Source: Acanthaster planci (taxonomy: Eukaryota > Echinodermata > Asteroidea > Valvatida > Acanthasteridae). From it: a stretch of DNA of 64,000 nt. Below are positions 1 through 12,046 of this stretch, one piece after another. Below the pieces are notes generated by a model, which was not told the origin of the DNA, did no database searches, and worked only from the letters and a program-made list of their open reading frames with translations. Position 1 is the stretch's first letter. Every line of letters starts with the position of its first letter. The stretch is taken from assembly GCF_001949145.1 (NCBI RefSeq), contig NW_019091437.1:897566-961565 (forward strand). Direction: 5' to 3'. Position numbers and translations under genes: made by a program.

Positions 1-2462
1 GTAGGACACTGCGTGAGATTAGGATCAGAGAGGTTTATGTGTGACCAACCATTCTACAACTAGGCTAAAGTTGGTATATGTATTACAAATTTAATGTTGG
101 ACAACCCCCCCTGCAAATTTTATCTTAAAGCGCGATCCGCATTGCAAACGCCTTGAAAGCTGTGGTAGTTGAGGACAAAGAAAGTTGTGGAATTTGCATT
201 GCTCGTGTGACAATGATGTCATTTTCAAGACAACACCTAAAAGAAGCCTTCAATTTAGTTTTAGAGCAAAGTGGGCCACATATTTCTTGCAGCGGGATCT
301 CTTTTTGAGAGATGATTTCTAACGAAAATGGGGGAGGTGTGGTTGCCCGCAACTTTTTCTCTAACAGGTGAGTCTCTTTTTTCTAGTCCAACGGTCCGAA
401 CTTCTGCTAGTGTTTCTGTGTTACTCTTCTGGGGAAATCACTGAAATTTGTAAACACTCTAACTAATGAATTGGTTCGACAATTCTTGCAGCATGTCCCG
501 GCCCTAATCCCCAAAGACAGATGGGTGGGCCTTCTTCCACCCTTTAACCTATGGATTAGGCCTATGTGGCACAACTTCAGTGCGTTGCACCTTGTAAATT
601 AGTCCTTGGTTACACCATCTGCTCCACGTGTTAAAGAAAGGATACTATCTGATCAAATCGTGAAAAACCTGTTTCGTTCCGTTCTGGTTCGATTCGATAT
701 GCACCTAGGGACTTTTCAGTTGTTTGCTCATTGATGGCATTACACAGAGTCTGAATAACATGGAAGCAAAATAAAATGGAATATCAGACGTGGAATGTGT
801 AACCAACAGCACTGATACAGGTATAAGATTGGATACGACGTTCACTTTAAAATGAGACATTAAACATCGAAATCTGATTGTTTTGACAGACTTATGAATG
901 ATTTTTCCACGAAAAGTAAATTGGCCAGAGACCAGATACCGAGATAATCGATTCTATCCGAATGTTGCAAGTGTTGTAATGTGGATGAACTGTCAAAGAT
1001 TACATCCTTTCAACAGCCCTTTTTCTCGCGGGATACTAAAGGCGAGATCATCTCTCCATGGCTCCCATCGCTCTTCTAATAACAGCTGGAGTCTGCCTCC
1101 GGACGTCAATCTCAGCTGTTATTTTGTCACTAAGAGTCTGCACGTCCGGAGGGGCAATGTTTACAACTTGGATTTTAAGTACCAAAAGACGTAAAAAATC
1201 ACATGGGGGAGGTCTCTAGATCTCGGTGGTAATACATGATTCAACGCCACGACACTGTGGCCAAACACTTTTTGAAGGCAGTTCTGGACAGACAGTAAAC
1301 GATGAGCCAGAGCGCCATCTTGAACTCACCATAAGCATCTAAACACACCATGCTCCCAAATTTCAAAATTTAATTCAAGGATTGGGAAGACATTATAGCG
1401 GTCCGACGATGAGGCAACTACCGCAAAGGCCAATTGATCCAGACACTCACTTTCTCATCACAATGGAAGTTGCTCTCGTATATGGGAGGATAGATGTTGG
1501 TTGGGGGCTTACTCTCGAACACTGCGTGAGTTGAATTTTGCGTCGAGAGACAATTCAGCTTCATCGTTGATGAAGAGATGCTGGACGAATCACAAGTCTG
1601 CCTGGGAGTGGTCGACGATGCGCTGATGAAGCTTATCCGTCTTGGCAAATCTGCCGGTAGAAGCCCATGTCGCATTGGGCCATGCCCATGCAGGTCCAGC
1701 CCAGTGGCTTGCGGGTTGACATCCAGTTGCGCCTTCACCAATTCGGCGACCGCTGACCTCCCTGTCCAATGTCGCCCGAAAAGCCCTCGACTAAGATTGA
1801 GGCTGGTAACCCCCCCTCCCAGGCCCCTAGGCATCAAATTTCAATGGCTGAACACAATCCATCCCCGTGCCTAAAATGTTAAGCATGTAAACATGTTTAC
1901 AAACTCTTGCCAGAAAGAGTTTAGAAACGGAATACACATTTTTTTTTGTAGGCCAAGCAATTGTCCACGCTGAGACAGTTAAGCTACCTTTGTCCCAATG
2001 CCAGAAATGGAAAACTTGGTCCCACAGTCAATTTGATTTCTCTTGGTAAAGTACTCATAACTTTTTAAAAACTGTGAGACTAGGACGTTTAATGTCTCAC
2101 TTCAAAAGTGGAACTGCATATCTTTCAAACCATACCTTTGTTATCTGTGTTTGTTCCACTGTCGAAACAGACGCTAACCGTCCGTGTACATTGTCTAATC
2201 GTGGAGGGTGCGTCTGATTAGCTAACACAAGGCAACCCACACATGGGGGTGGCCGTGCTTGATGTGTAAAACTAGCGTGACGGTGGGGGACGAGGTTTAA
2301 CCAGCTAAGTCATGGAAGCCAATCGAACACACCGGCTTGGGTTAGGTTGTTTGCACTCTATTTCCAGTCTACGTTATGCATGGATGGCATTTCATAATAC
2401 ACTTCTGTGATGTAAACGGTGCTCAGTGCAGTGCGCTCACCAACAAAGTGACAGTGGCCAAA
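1..2462. other. Upstream region without recognisable gene
   Basis: AT-rich sequence with no recognisable coding exon. A GC-richer patch at about 1560-1850 has overlapping open frames on both strands but no family resemblance. A T-run at 1940-1950 and the P450 A promoter region (about 2150-2460, no clear TATA) are included. Confidence 0.5.
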
Positions 2463-2710
2463 ATGTATCGGACTAGGCTTTTGACGAAATGTCCGCCCGT
2501 CAAAAAAGGATGGCCCGTGACGACCGTCCCCTGGTCGCGTTCCAAGACCGTTCTCCTGGAGAAGACGGCATCGGCAACTGAGGTACCGAAAACGGTTAGA
2601 CCATTCGAGGAGATACCCGGCCCCAAACTCTGGCCAATCGTTGGATGTCTGCCCAACTACCGGGCGAGTGACTTCAAGCCCGAGCAGTACCACAAAATGT
2701 GGCAGCGCAG
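2463..2710 (+). CDS. P450 copy A exon 1
   Basis: Encodes a basic presequence rich in K/R with few acidic residues, as expected for mitochondrial import, then the proline hinge EEIPGPKLWPIVG. Donor GTAAAC follows; phase 2 end, the AGG Arg codon is split with exon 2. Confidence 0.85.
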
Positions 2711-5700
2711 GTAAACACGATCCTTGAAATTTTGAGTTCAACACCATCAAGTTATATACAGCGCGAGTTTTGAACAAACAAAGCCATCGTTCAGGTTGGA
2801 CCTGAAATGCCAGTCATGCTCTTATATCATTGCTTTTGGACTGTAGAGAGTCACAAAAGATTCTGACCTGGACATCACAGAAAGTTGTACAAATTGAGGA
2901 GATTATCAGGCCTCACGCGAACTAAAGCAGCAATGGTAAAATGCCTGTTAGTGCGCAGCTCGAAGCCCCTTAGGCGCTCTGTGCTGCATTTTCCGGCAGT
3001 ATGGCCCCTCTTTTCTTCTTCCCTCACCCTGTTCCTTCATTTATTTTTTGGGGGAAGGGGCGTACGCCCCCACCTGAATACACCACTGATCGCGGCGCAC
3101 TAACCTTCGTAGTACGGCAAACCCACGAAGCAAGCTATGCGGACAGACACAACGGAGCGCACTGCATTCACGTACATGTACACTGTACATAATGCACTTA
3201 CGTGTACGTGTCATGCGTGACGTGTACGAGTCATGCGTGGCCTATGGCGTTGGATGCGCGTAGCGTGCATTTGGACAATACAAGTAGGATGGGTGAACGC
3301 GCGCGGATTAGACTATCGTGAACGGGTGCACGCAGCCACCCTCTATACACGCAGTGGGTCAGATTTGCCCAACACAAAGCTACGATATCCCCCAAAATAT
3401 AAAAGTCGGTGAAGCGTAGCATCGTCGTGGACATATACCCAAAGTCATCTGTGAGAATTTCAAAGAATTTCGGGAAGGGCCACGAAAGTTTTGAGCATGT
3501 TCCAAATTATAGTGGTACATCCACATCATTTTCAAAAGATGGGGCAATCACAGAACAATCGTAATCTAATCTAGCACATTCTTAGGGTCACAGTTTAGAC
3601 ATCATAAACATCGTTTATAATCGTGGCTTATGACGATCTTATGACGATTCAATAAGAATTTATGAAACTTCGTTACGACTTTTGCTACGTATAATGATGG
3701 TGATAAATTTTCATCTGCCTACATAAAATCTCAAATGAAACATAAACAATTGTCTATTTACCGTAGAGTATTCATAACTCTAGTGGATCAGAACCGTGTG
3801 ACAACGTAGTAGATCGTAACATATCTCACGTATGTTCTCCCTCAGGCATTCTGTGCGCCACTTAGTTATATGAACCAAGTTGCACGAAATTTGAAACGAA
3901 TTCTGAAAAGGGGATTTAAAAAACACGATCAGATTTGAAGGAAAAAAAGTCCACGGTCTTTCCCATTTTAAAACCACTTCTCCAGTTTATCCAAGCAAAC
4001 AAAATAAAGTGCCTTGTGTATTAAGACCCGATAAAAACATCAGTAGTATTTTCAAGTTATCGCGAACTTGAATATTTTGCACGAGAATCATTTGTCCGTA
4101 GTAGGGCATGTATACGTGCATTGATGGATTACATGTACATGTGCATGTAGGTGCACATGTACATTAACAAGAAACACATCACAAAATGAAATCTGAAGCC
4201 TGATTATATTTCTCTGTTATAAATTCAGCAAACTTTTACACAATGCGAAAGATCTCCGCAGATGGATTTTGGTATAGTCGTTTGCTGGCTGGCGTCGCCA
4301 TTTTAACAAGCAACAGAAAGTGACCTTGAGTTTGCCGAATTTTAGCGCATGCGCACAAATTAAGTGGAAGTGGTGAACATACGTGATCTCGGCGAAAACG
4401 AAATGAATCTGCTTCATATTTGTACAAATTTCCTTCATTTGCGTACTATTATCACAGAATAACCGTCATTAGCAGAAGGAAGTTGCAATGGGGGCCCTGT
4501 GTCACCTGAATCATTATGATAATCACGTCCGCAGTTAATCGAAGACTATAAGGCTGCAATCGTGACAGTGTGACCTAGGGCTTACACCGCTTCCACATAA
4601 AATGGCTTGATAATTGCTCAAATGAAACCATCTTTCAGTAGAGGATGTTAAATCCGAGCGACAGAATAAAAATAGTCAACATTAGTACTTTGTGCATAGT
4701 TTAGAATATTTAAGTCTGTAGAATTAGGGCACTTTCCATATTGGTATTTGCTGGGCTTGCCTTGGCTTGGCAAAGAGTTGTTTTTAAAGTCACTTAATAC
4801 GAAGTATTAAGTTATTCCCCAGAATAACGAGTTATTCCCCAATCAGGTACGAGGAGTACGGAAAGGAGAGCAAAATAGTGGCGGAGCGAGTGTTTCATCG
4901 TCAGTGGGTCAACGTCTATTCACCGGCCACAGCAAAGCAGGTGTTTGCCCAAGAGGGCAAGTATCCTGAGCGTCCTCGGGTGGTAATGTACATGCTACGC
5001 AAGGAACATCTCGGACATTTAGGAGTTGCGATGGGGTAAGAAAGAGATATATGACTGCGTGTTTTGTGGTGGCTTATGACGAAAGAGGAGAACTCTCTCT
5101 CTCTCTCTCTCTCAGAGAGAGAGAGAGAGAGAGAATCAACTGAAGGGGAGAATCAACTAGTCCTGAAACATGGAAAGTACTTATCGATATACAAAGCAAT
5201 TTGTTTGTATTTACATACAAACACAAATACGAAGAGACAAACAAATGAATAAAAAATGTGAGATAATAACATTTTCAGCAGTTACTGACTGTAGAATAAT
5301 TGTGGTGGATACGGCATTAAGTACGGGTACAGTGCACTTCAAATTTTTGGCTGATTTGACATATCACATCCCGAGTATAAGAAGGCAAATGTTACCATAC
5401 TTCATCGACGAGTTTGACTAAATCGACCCGGTTCCACTTTCAGCGTCTGGCCCATTATGCACAATTGTTCGTATGAACATTCTGCCTTCGTAAAACAAGA
5501 AACTTCGTGCCACACAGAGTGAGTGGAGTTAAAGGAACATGCTTGTTCTTAATTCTTGATGAAATCATTAGACACTTTGTCCTCAGTGTTGAGCGGAGAC
5601 CCCGAGTCTTTTAAGCTAAATTTCCCCAGTTGTCTTTCTTCTCTAGGAAGACAATACCAGCTCTCAACTCAATCAAAATATCTACAGCTGGCAATTTGTT

Positions 5701-8700
5701 TTTTCCGGATCCTGTTGAATCTTCGCAGGGAGGGCGTGCAATGGAAACAAGGACGGAGTCTCTGGAATCGGAAAGTGCTCCGGCCCCAGGCTGTGGAAGA
5801 CTACATTCCCCGTATCAACGACGTCGTGGATGACTTCATTGAGCACATTCGTCATTTGGCAATGGCCGGACCGCGAGAAGTTGACGGACATCAGCTGAAG
5901 CCTGGGGAGGTGCCAAATCTTCTGACAGAAATCATGAAATGCTCCTTGGAGAGTGAGCTTCATTTAAATTTGCAGTTCCACTGGTTGCAACAAACCAATG
6001 ATACATGTAAACGTGGTCTTATAACTGAAAATACCGGTCAAGGGTAAACGCGATAAATGTTTCTCGGATACTATTAAACACCGTAACCATTTGGGGGAAC
6101 AGTCCACTAATTCAAGTCCAATTGAAAACAGTTTAAAATCCGCACCGTTCAGGGCCCAATGACATGCATACCAGCATCCCTGAGATTTCTGAAACACAAA
6201 TTCAATTATTGTCTGGTCCCTTATCTCTCAATTTCTTTTCATTTTTTTGTGGGTTAACCAATTATATATATACACTTACACTTATACACAAAATCACCCC
6301 CCCGAAAAGTGATTTTTCCGAAGTCTGATTGCAGCCATTTTTCAAGTGGCAACCCTCAACTTTAAATTTCTTGGGCACTTAAGACCATTTTTCAACCGTA
6401 GTTTTTAGCCACTCTGCTCTCATATGAAAGCTAAAAGACCAAGGGAGTTGATCCTGGGAACGATTTACGCAATTTCACCCTTTTGGGGGCCAAATAATAT
6501 CCTTTTTCAAAAGATACTGGGGGTTGGGGAAACACATTATTTTTAATGCTAATGAGCTAGTCAGAAATTCTCACTTGAATTAGTGGACTGCACCCTTGGG
6601 GTTTAGTGTATGTGAAAGTGCGCATTTGTAAACATAAAAAGTCAACGTTATTTCGAACAACCGAGGGCGCTGTTCGTGTAATGTCATCCAGGGAAGACGA
6701 CACTGCACATTGTTAGGTTTTCCTGTTTAAAATCATGAATCCAAAATTTGCTTACCGTAACATTTGAGAACGGTGGTTTGTTACCCTTATTTTCAAAACG
6801 TACACGATAATATATCACCAACGAGTTGGACGGCCAAATATGAAAGTCCATTTTTTGTTTGTGGCCAAATCAATGTAACTGCGATTTTCTGCCCGATATA
6901 ACATCACAGTTTTGCTCCCGAATATGGTAGTTCACATAATTTTAATAACCAAAAAGGAATCAAAATACCATTCGAAGTATAAACAAATAAAACAACGTTA
7001 ACTGGTGCACAAAGGGGCATTTTCAATGGTTGCATTAAAACAATTTTCTTGCACAGACCCTTAACATAAACTTCCTCTATCTGAAAGCACAAGCTGATTA
7101 TTCAGGCATATTCACGGTTTTGCACAGTCATGCACAGCTGTACATGTTTATTATCCTTAGAAGGCACGAGCATGGAATATGTTGGCAATAAAGAATATAG
7201 CTTTACACTGATAATTCTTCTTAAGCTTACAAAAAAATCAGTTAAAAACATTATCCAAGTTTTACTAATAGGGTTAACTGTTTGATTTGTCACTTTCATG
7301 CACAGTGATGGGATCGATTACACTGAGTAAGCGTCTTGGAGGGATCAAACCAGGTCTCGATCTTGACTTGGACGCACACCGTTTCTTGACGGAGAACACG
7401 CTGTTCTGGCCCCATTCGACGAAGTTGGACATGTCGGCATTTCAACTCTTCAGGTACTTTCCAAACAAGACGTACAAAGCCATGAAGCGACACTGGCTGA
7501 ATATGTGCACGATAACATCCAAACTCATGGAGGAATACAGTGACAGGATGAAGGTGAGAGGCAAGGTTTCTTTTCCGACTTAAACAGGGCAGTTAAAAAA
7601 TATCCCATCAGGCGCAAACAGCCATGGATCGTGAAATAAAACTAACCGTTTTCAGACAGTTTCAGCTTTTCTAGCGAATTGCGGAAATAATTTATGTAAA
7701 TTGCTAATTTAGTCTGAAGAGTTACGAATGTACATAACATGTTTTCGTTCTCCAGAACGGTAAGATACTGATATGAATGTTCACTTGTAATCCCGAAAAG
7801 GAAACCCTTGAGAGCGAGGACTTGGGGGAGGACACGGCTCCCGATGTTTATTCCTATTTCCTTGCCAAGAACACACCAGCTACTGAGCTTCTGGGGCACA
7901 TGCAAGATCTCCTCCAAGTTAGTATGGATACGGTAAGTGGTCCTGGCCGAGACTTGGGTCCAAAGGGTGTGATGCGGGCCTCCATTGTCGCCAAGTGCTG
8001 TACTGTTTTGACGAAATGATATCTTTCCGAGTGAGCCGCCGTGCGCAAATTTGACATAAAACTGTACCCTATGGTAACATCCAACGGGATACTTACAAAT
8101 GTGTTCGTGGCTTTCTATAAAATATCACATCAAATTTAAAGTATGGTCAAAAAGTTGGCGTACTTGGATACGTTTAGGAATCGCCTCAGGGACACCGAGG
8201 ACAGGAATTATGTTAGACAGCGACCAGGATTAATATCCTCAGCAGAAAACTGCGGCAAATCCCGATTAGAACAGTTGCCGAATACTCGAGAGGAAAACAT
8301 GGAAACCCTTTAAGCGCGTAGATGACCAAACTGTAACGTGTTTGTCCCTATGCTTAACTGAAAACCACTTTCATTGTCTGCACAGACGTCCAACTCTATG
8401 AACCTGCTGCTGTACTGCATAGCGAGCAACCCTCGAGTCCAGGAGAAACTATACAATGAGGTTAGTGAGGTTCTTCAAGGAGGCAGTGTGACAGTCGATA
8501 AGTTGAAGGATCTGAGGTACCTTAAATGTTGCGTCAAGGAATCAAGCAGGTTTGTGAATATTAATTCCAAGAGGTAAAACATTTTACCATGAGGGCGAAA
8601 GGCATCAGACTTGAAGAAGACAGAACAAGCAACCCAACATGCAAGGCACGAAAAGTCCTGATTTACTTTGGAGGCAACAAATTCATCGTAATCCTGTTTC

Positions 8701-11575
8701 AGAAATGTTTGATTCACTCTAATTTAGCAAGCTAAGATATCGCATAATAAGTGTCTTAAATTACAAAATGAAAGATGGAACTGTTCGTATTCTAAAACGA
8801 AATAAAAAATGACTGTTGTTTTCGTTTTTAAGAAGTAAAGCGAGAAACGACCTGTTTTTTCTTTATTTTTTCGTTTCAAATGGCAAAACGAGAAACCATT
8901 CGCTTTTAATTTACGCTTCTCTTTTTCACACTGAAAAACAACAAATCAATTAACGAAACGTACACGGATCTCACTAAATACATTTCTTCGCGAATACTCA
9001 AATTGCTAAGCGCTTCGTTTTTGTCCCACTGAACGTCGAGCTTTCAATAGCAATAAAATAGCAATACAGTTCAGGAAAAAAATTCTCTCGATTGATCTCC
9101 AGGATCTCAATTATTGTAACTGATTGACAAGATGACACGGCCCGGATGCTCTTTGCGATTCAATTAATCGATTGTGGTCGGAAACGAATTTCGATAATAA
9201 AAATGATTATGGCCGAATTTATCCCTTCGTAAAACCCTTGTTTTAGCTCCTATAATGGTCAATACATTGGTCAATATACCAACGACCTTCACTTTTGGGC
9301 AATTAATTTCAAACAATGGTTATAATTGATCCCAATCAACTACCAATGGTAGTATCGGTAAGATTCTTAGAACATGTTGATTTTTCCAACAGAGCATGCA
9401 AGTAACGAGTCCTTTTTGTGATTCACGGCGCACGCTTTCATGACTGTTTCTGTAACGTATTAATCTCATTCCTTGCTTCCTCAGTTTCCTGTTTATTTAT
9501 TTACCAACTCCTTTCTACTGTACGTCTTCCTTTTCTATGGGCATTCTTTAGATTCTGGAGAATTTGTAGAGTGGAAACTTTCTTTCAGTATATTCCATTA
9601 CTTAACCTCAACTAATCCACCTCTCCACACTTCACCGCACCCCAGGCTACCCTATGCCTTACCTCCCTCATCTTTCTTTTACTGCGTCTCACCCAACCTT
9701 GCCTCAACAAATCCCACCTCACTTCCCCTCGCCGTCGTGACCTCATCGCCGCCAATCTGTACCTCACCTCAACCCAGTTGACCTTACTCACCTCCTTCTC
9801 ATCTCAAGTTACCTCATCCATCTCGCCTCGCCTCACCAACCTCACTCAACCCATTTCATCTCACCGTTGCGACCGCAACCTTGCCAATCCGCACCTTACC
9901 TCAACACATTTGACCTTGACCTCACCCAACCTCATCCCATCTTATCTTGTGTCAGATCACCCACATTTCAACTCAATTTTAATATTTTACTCTTGTATAG
10001 TTCTCTCGTAGTCATGGAAGGTCGTAAAGATAAAACGGAGATCAAATAAAAATCAAAATTAGAAACTGTGTACACGCATACTGTGTAATTTTGTGTTCTC
10101 TGCACAAGAATTACGTCAGATGTGCGACCAACGAGTTTTATACACTGATTGGCAAGATTTTCAATAAATTCAAATTCCTCAAGCTTTCCTGTGTCTTATC
10201 CTTTATGTTAGAATGTTCATGACTATCCCCGGAACATCACGTATTCTCGACCACGACATCGTGATAAATGACTACAATGTTCCCAAAGGAGTAAGTTGAA
10301 AGTAATTGTACATGTAGTTTTCACACACAGTTACGCCATAAAGATGTCAAGCATAGGAGGCCAATTTCATCGTTTTTATGCTATTTTGGTACATGTACAA
10401 CAGTTGCTGTATTTCCTGATGATAGTGTACACGTAACTGTCTTAATAAGTTTTTAGCGAGAAACCAGCACATAAACCAGCCAAAACACATACAATTTCAC
10501 TTTCTAGAGGATGTCACTGCAATGTTTGGTCCACGGGCTTATTCATTGTAGATATATTTTGTATTTCAATTGCAACAGACCTACATTAACATGTGCTTCC
10601 AAGTCATGTGTCGGGATCCGGAGATTTTTGAGGAGCCCAACGAATACAGACCGGAGCGCTGGCTTGATGTCCGTAAGGCCCCAGACATGGCATTTTCACA
10701 TCTCCCCTTTGGATTCGGCCCCCGCAGCTGTGTGGGAAGAAGGCTGGTCGACCAGGAAATGTACATTTTGCTTGCCAACGTAAGTTATTCATAAAAGTGG
10801 ATATTAAGCAAACACTGCCACAATGCTTTATAAGATTTAATCGGAGGTCAGAATGTGGAATACACAGATAGACTGATCCATCCTTCAACCCACCGGTGTT
10901 TCGTCACATGCATTTCAAATCCTAAAAACCAACAGAAAAACGCCACACCGTGTAAGTAGTGTGTCAATGATCCCGGTAAGCAAAGACGCTAGATTTTATC
11001 CACGCGACTAAGTCAGGTGGTAAGTGCGCGTTATATAATTATGCATCATCAACAAACAGGATGCGAAGTACATGTACACGTGCGCATGAGTGTGGTGTCA
11101 CAGCAGTAATGGTGTCTCATTGGATCAATCTACATGTGTATATATTGAAGGCACGTGTTGGTTTGGGCATAAACATTTCGATAAACACTTAAAAGCAATT
11201 TTCAAGCTTGGTTTATTTTTTCGATGAGTAAGTGAATAAACTTAAATAATTAAAGACCAACGATTTTCACTGGGCGACAGTCACTTGAAAAGGTAGGGAG
11301 AGGGAGATAAGCCCCCCCCCACTGATCGACGCCCTGCCCATAAGAAATGGCTAGACAGTCGAAATCATAAATGTGCATTAAGTACTCTTTGTAGCATTCC
11401 TTGCAACTTGACTGCCTCAATATGGAATTGTGAGCGACACTTGCGTTTTTTCCTCATGCAGTTGGTGTCAAAGTTTCGTATCGAGAATCTTTGCGACAGT
11501 GAACCTGACTTGAAGTGGATTGGGATTAATCTGACTGCATCTGAGCCCGTGCGACTCGCCTTTCACGAACGCTGA
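2463..11575 (+). CDS. Mitochondrial-clan cytochrome P450, copy A (9 exons)
   Basis: Heme-thiolate monooxygenase, predicted to act at the inner mitochondrial membrane with adrenodoxin-type electron supply; substrate (sterol or secosteroid-like in relatives CYP24/CYP27/CYP11) is not readable from sequence. Exons: 2463-2710, 4847-5035, 5729-5952, 7306-7553, 7801-7932, 8386-8549, 10212-10290, 10579-10779, 11462-11575 (stop at the end). All junctions are GT-AG and the frame closes at 532 residues, normal for the family. Visible motifs: hinge EEIPGPKLWPIVG in exon 1, I-helix VSMDTTSNS around D346-T347, K-helix KESSR (E399, R402), PERW at 453-456, heme loop FGFGPRSCVGRR with Cys479. The GRR after the Cys favours the mitochondrial clan. 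The start at 2463 is chosen over an in-frame ATG at 2376 because it gives a basic presequence (MYRTRLLTK) and aligns with copy B (MYRCC). Exact CYP family not assigned. Confidence 0.9.
2711..4846 (+). other. P450 A intron 1
   Basis: No coding exon seen. Holds clusters of TGTACATGTACA/GTGTACGTG words at 3165-3235 and 4110-4165, typical low-complexity intergenic words of this genome. Confidence 0.6.
4847..5035 (+). CDS. P450 copy A exon 2
   Basis: Begins after CCCAATCAG and encodes YEEYGKESKIVAERVFHRQW. The second half (PRVVMYMLRKEHLGHLG) differs strongly from copy B although the first half is nearly identical. Donor GTAAG; phase 2. Confidence 0.88.
5093..5134. repeat. CT/AG microsatellite palindrome
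   Basis: About nine CT units run directly into about ten AG units, a self-complementary microsatellite in P450 A intron 2. Confidence 0.9.
5729..5952 (+). CDS. P450 copy A exon 3
   Basis: C-helix region with WKQGRSLWNRKVLRP, the heme-propionate contact W/R pair seen across P450s, followed by DYIPRINDVVDDF. Donor GTGAGC after GAG-A; phase 1. Confidence 0.9.
6098..6595 (+). mobile_element. TIR repeat family 'CAGTCCACTAATTCAAG', copy 1
   Basis: About 500-bp non-coding element in P450 A intron 3. It begins CAGTCCACTAATTCAAGT and ends ACTTGAATTAGTGGACTG, a perfect terminal inverted repeat. A second full copy lies at 32551-33021 and a degraded inverted copy at about 19845-20247. No transposase; a non-autonomous DNA element. 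Confidence 0.85.
7306..7553 (+). CDS. P450 copy A exon 4
   Basis: Completes an ATG Met codon across the junction and encodes MGSITLSKRLGGIKPGLDLD, aligning with the LE-x(8)-KR-x-G stretch of CYP24-type enzymes, then helices F-G to HWLNMCTITSKLMEEYSDR. Donor GTGAGA; phase 0. Confidence 0.9.
7801..7932 (+). CDS. P450 copy A exon 5
   Basis: Encodes ETLESEDLGEDTAPDVYSYF to the I-helix ...VSMDT, where the exon ends with donor GTAAGT. The acceptor (CCCGAAAAG) has a poor pyrimidine tract; it is chosen because copy B splices at the homologous point and the earlier AG at 7756 runs straight into a stop. Confidence 0.8.
8386..8549 (+). CDS. P450 copy A exon 6
   Basis: Starts with TSNSMNLLLY, completing the I-helix DT-TS oxygen-activation site across the junction, and ends in the K-helix KESSR (ExxR). 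The Arg codon is split (phase 2), donor GTTTGT. Confidence 0.9.
9603..9965. repeat. CCTCACC-type pyrimidine-rich tract
   Basis: Degenerate short repeats of CCTCAC(C/T) and CCTCAAC on the + strand in P450 A intron 6. It creates Pro/Ser/Thr-rich open frames that are not genes. The rest of this 1.66-kb intron shows nothing else I recognise. Confidence 0.7.
10212..10290 (+). CDS. P450 copy A exon 7
   Basis: Short 79-base exon encoding MFMTIPGTSRILDHDIVIND to PKG, the beta-1 region after the K-helix. Donor GTAAGT, phase 0. Confidence 0.9.
10579..10779 (+). CDS. P450 copy A exon 8 (heme-binding)
   Basis: Contains NEYRPERWLD (PERF-type motif) and FGFGPRSCVGRR with the proximal heme ligand Cys479, then the L-helix. 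The last 108 bases are identical to exon 8 of copy B. Donor GTAAGT. Confidence 0.95.
11462..11575 (+). CDS. P450 copy A exon 9 (C-terminus)
   Basis: Encodes LVSKFRIENL...VRLAFHER and a TGA stop. Acceptor is CTCATGCAG. Only the C-terminal 37 residues; clearly diverged from copy B. Confidence 0.9.
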   Translation: MVSKFRIENLCDSEPDLKWIGINLTASEPVRLAFHER

Positions 11576-11937
11576 GGGTGTTGTACAACAGATAGCGATT
11601 TTGGCAATGGATCACCACAAGCAAACCGGTTTTTATTTTTATTCTTTTTTAGAGCTGAAGAAAGTTTAAGAGTCCATAGAATACTTCTCTCTCAAATACA
11701 AACTTCATGTAAATTCCCACTCCTTTTACATGTATAAATATTATTCCACTAATCTTTTTCTTAATTGTACTGTATATATAAGGACACTTGTAATCATTAA
11801 TATTTCCATGTTATTCCTGACAAATGAAGGCGCTGCTGCTGTGGTGTCATTGCAGGAAGGCAAAGTTTTTCTGCTCGAATTGTGAAACCAAAATTACTGT
11901 ACATATGCGTGAGAAAACTTTGCTTGCTGGGTTACTT

Positions 11938-12046
11938 TTATATTATGGGTTTTTCCCTTACCCAACGTATATATTGATGAACACTGTAAGAGCATACAGT
12001 GTTTATCAATGTATACGTTGGGTAAGGGCAAAACCCGTTATATAAA
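11938..12046. mobile_element. 109-bp foldback (hairpin MITE)
   Basis: Near-perfect inverted repeat. The left arm has TTACCCAACGTATATATTGA and ACACTGTA, the right arm TACAGTGTTTATCAATGTATACGTTGGGTAA-type sequence; the loop is about 6 bases. Lies just downstream of P450 A. Confidence 0.8.

Noticed and set aside
1418-1874. Overlapping 139- and 98-codon frames on opposite strands
   Set aside because: GC-richer patch, no family resemblance in any of the frames I translated, no splice context; left as unknown.
9473-10011. Pro/Ser/Thr-rich open frames
   Set aside because: Caused by the CCTCACC-type pyrimidine tract in a P450 A intron.
10581-10888. Minus-strand frames opposite P450 exon 8 (also at 26043-26341)
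   Set aside because: Shadows of the conserved heme-binding exon; they persist in both copies only because the exon is nearly identical.
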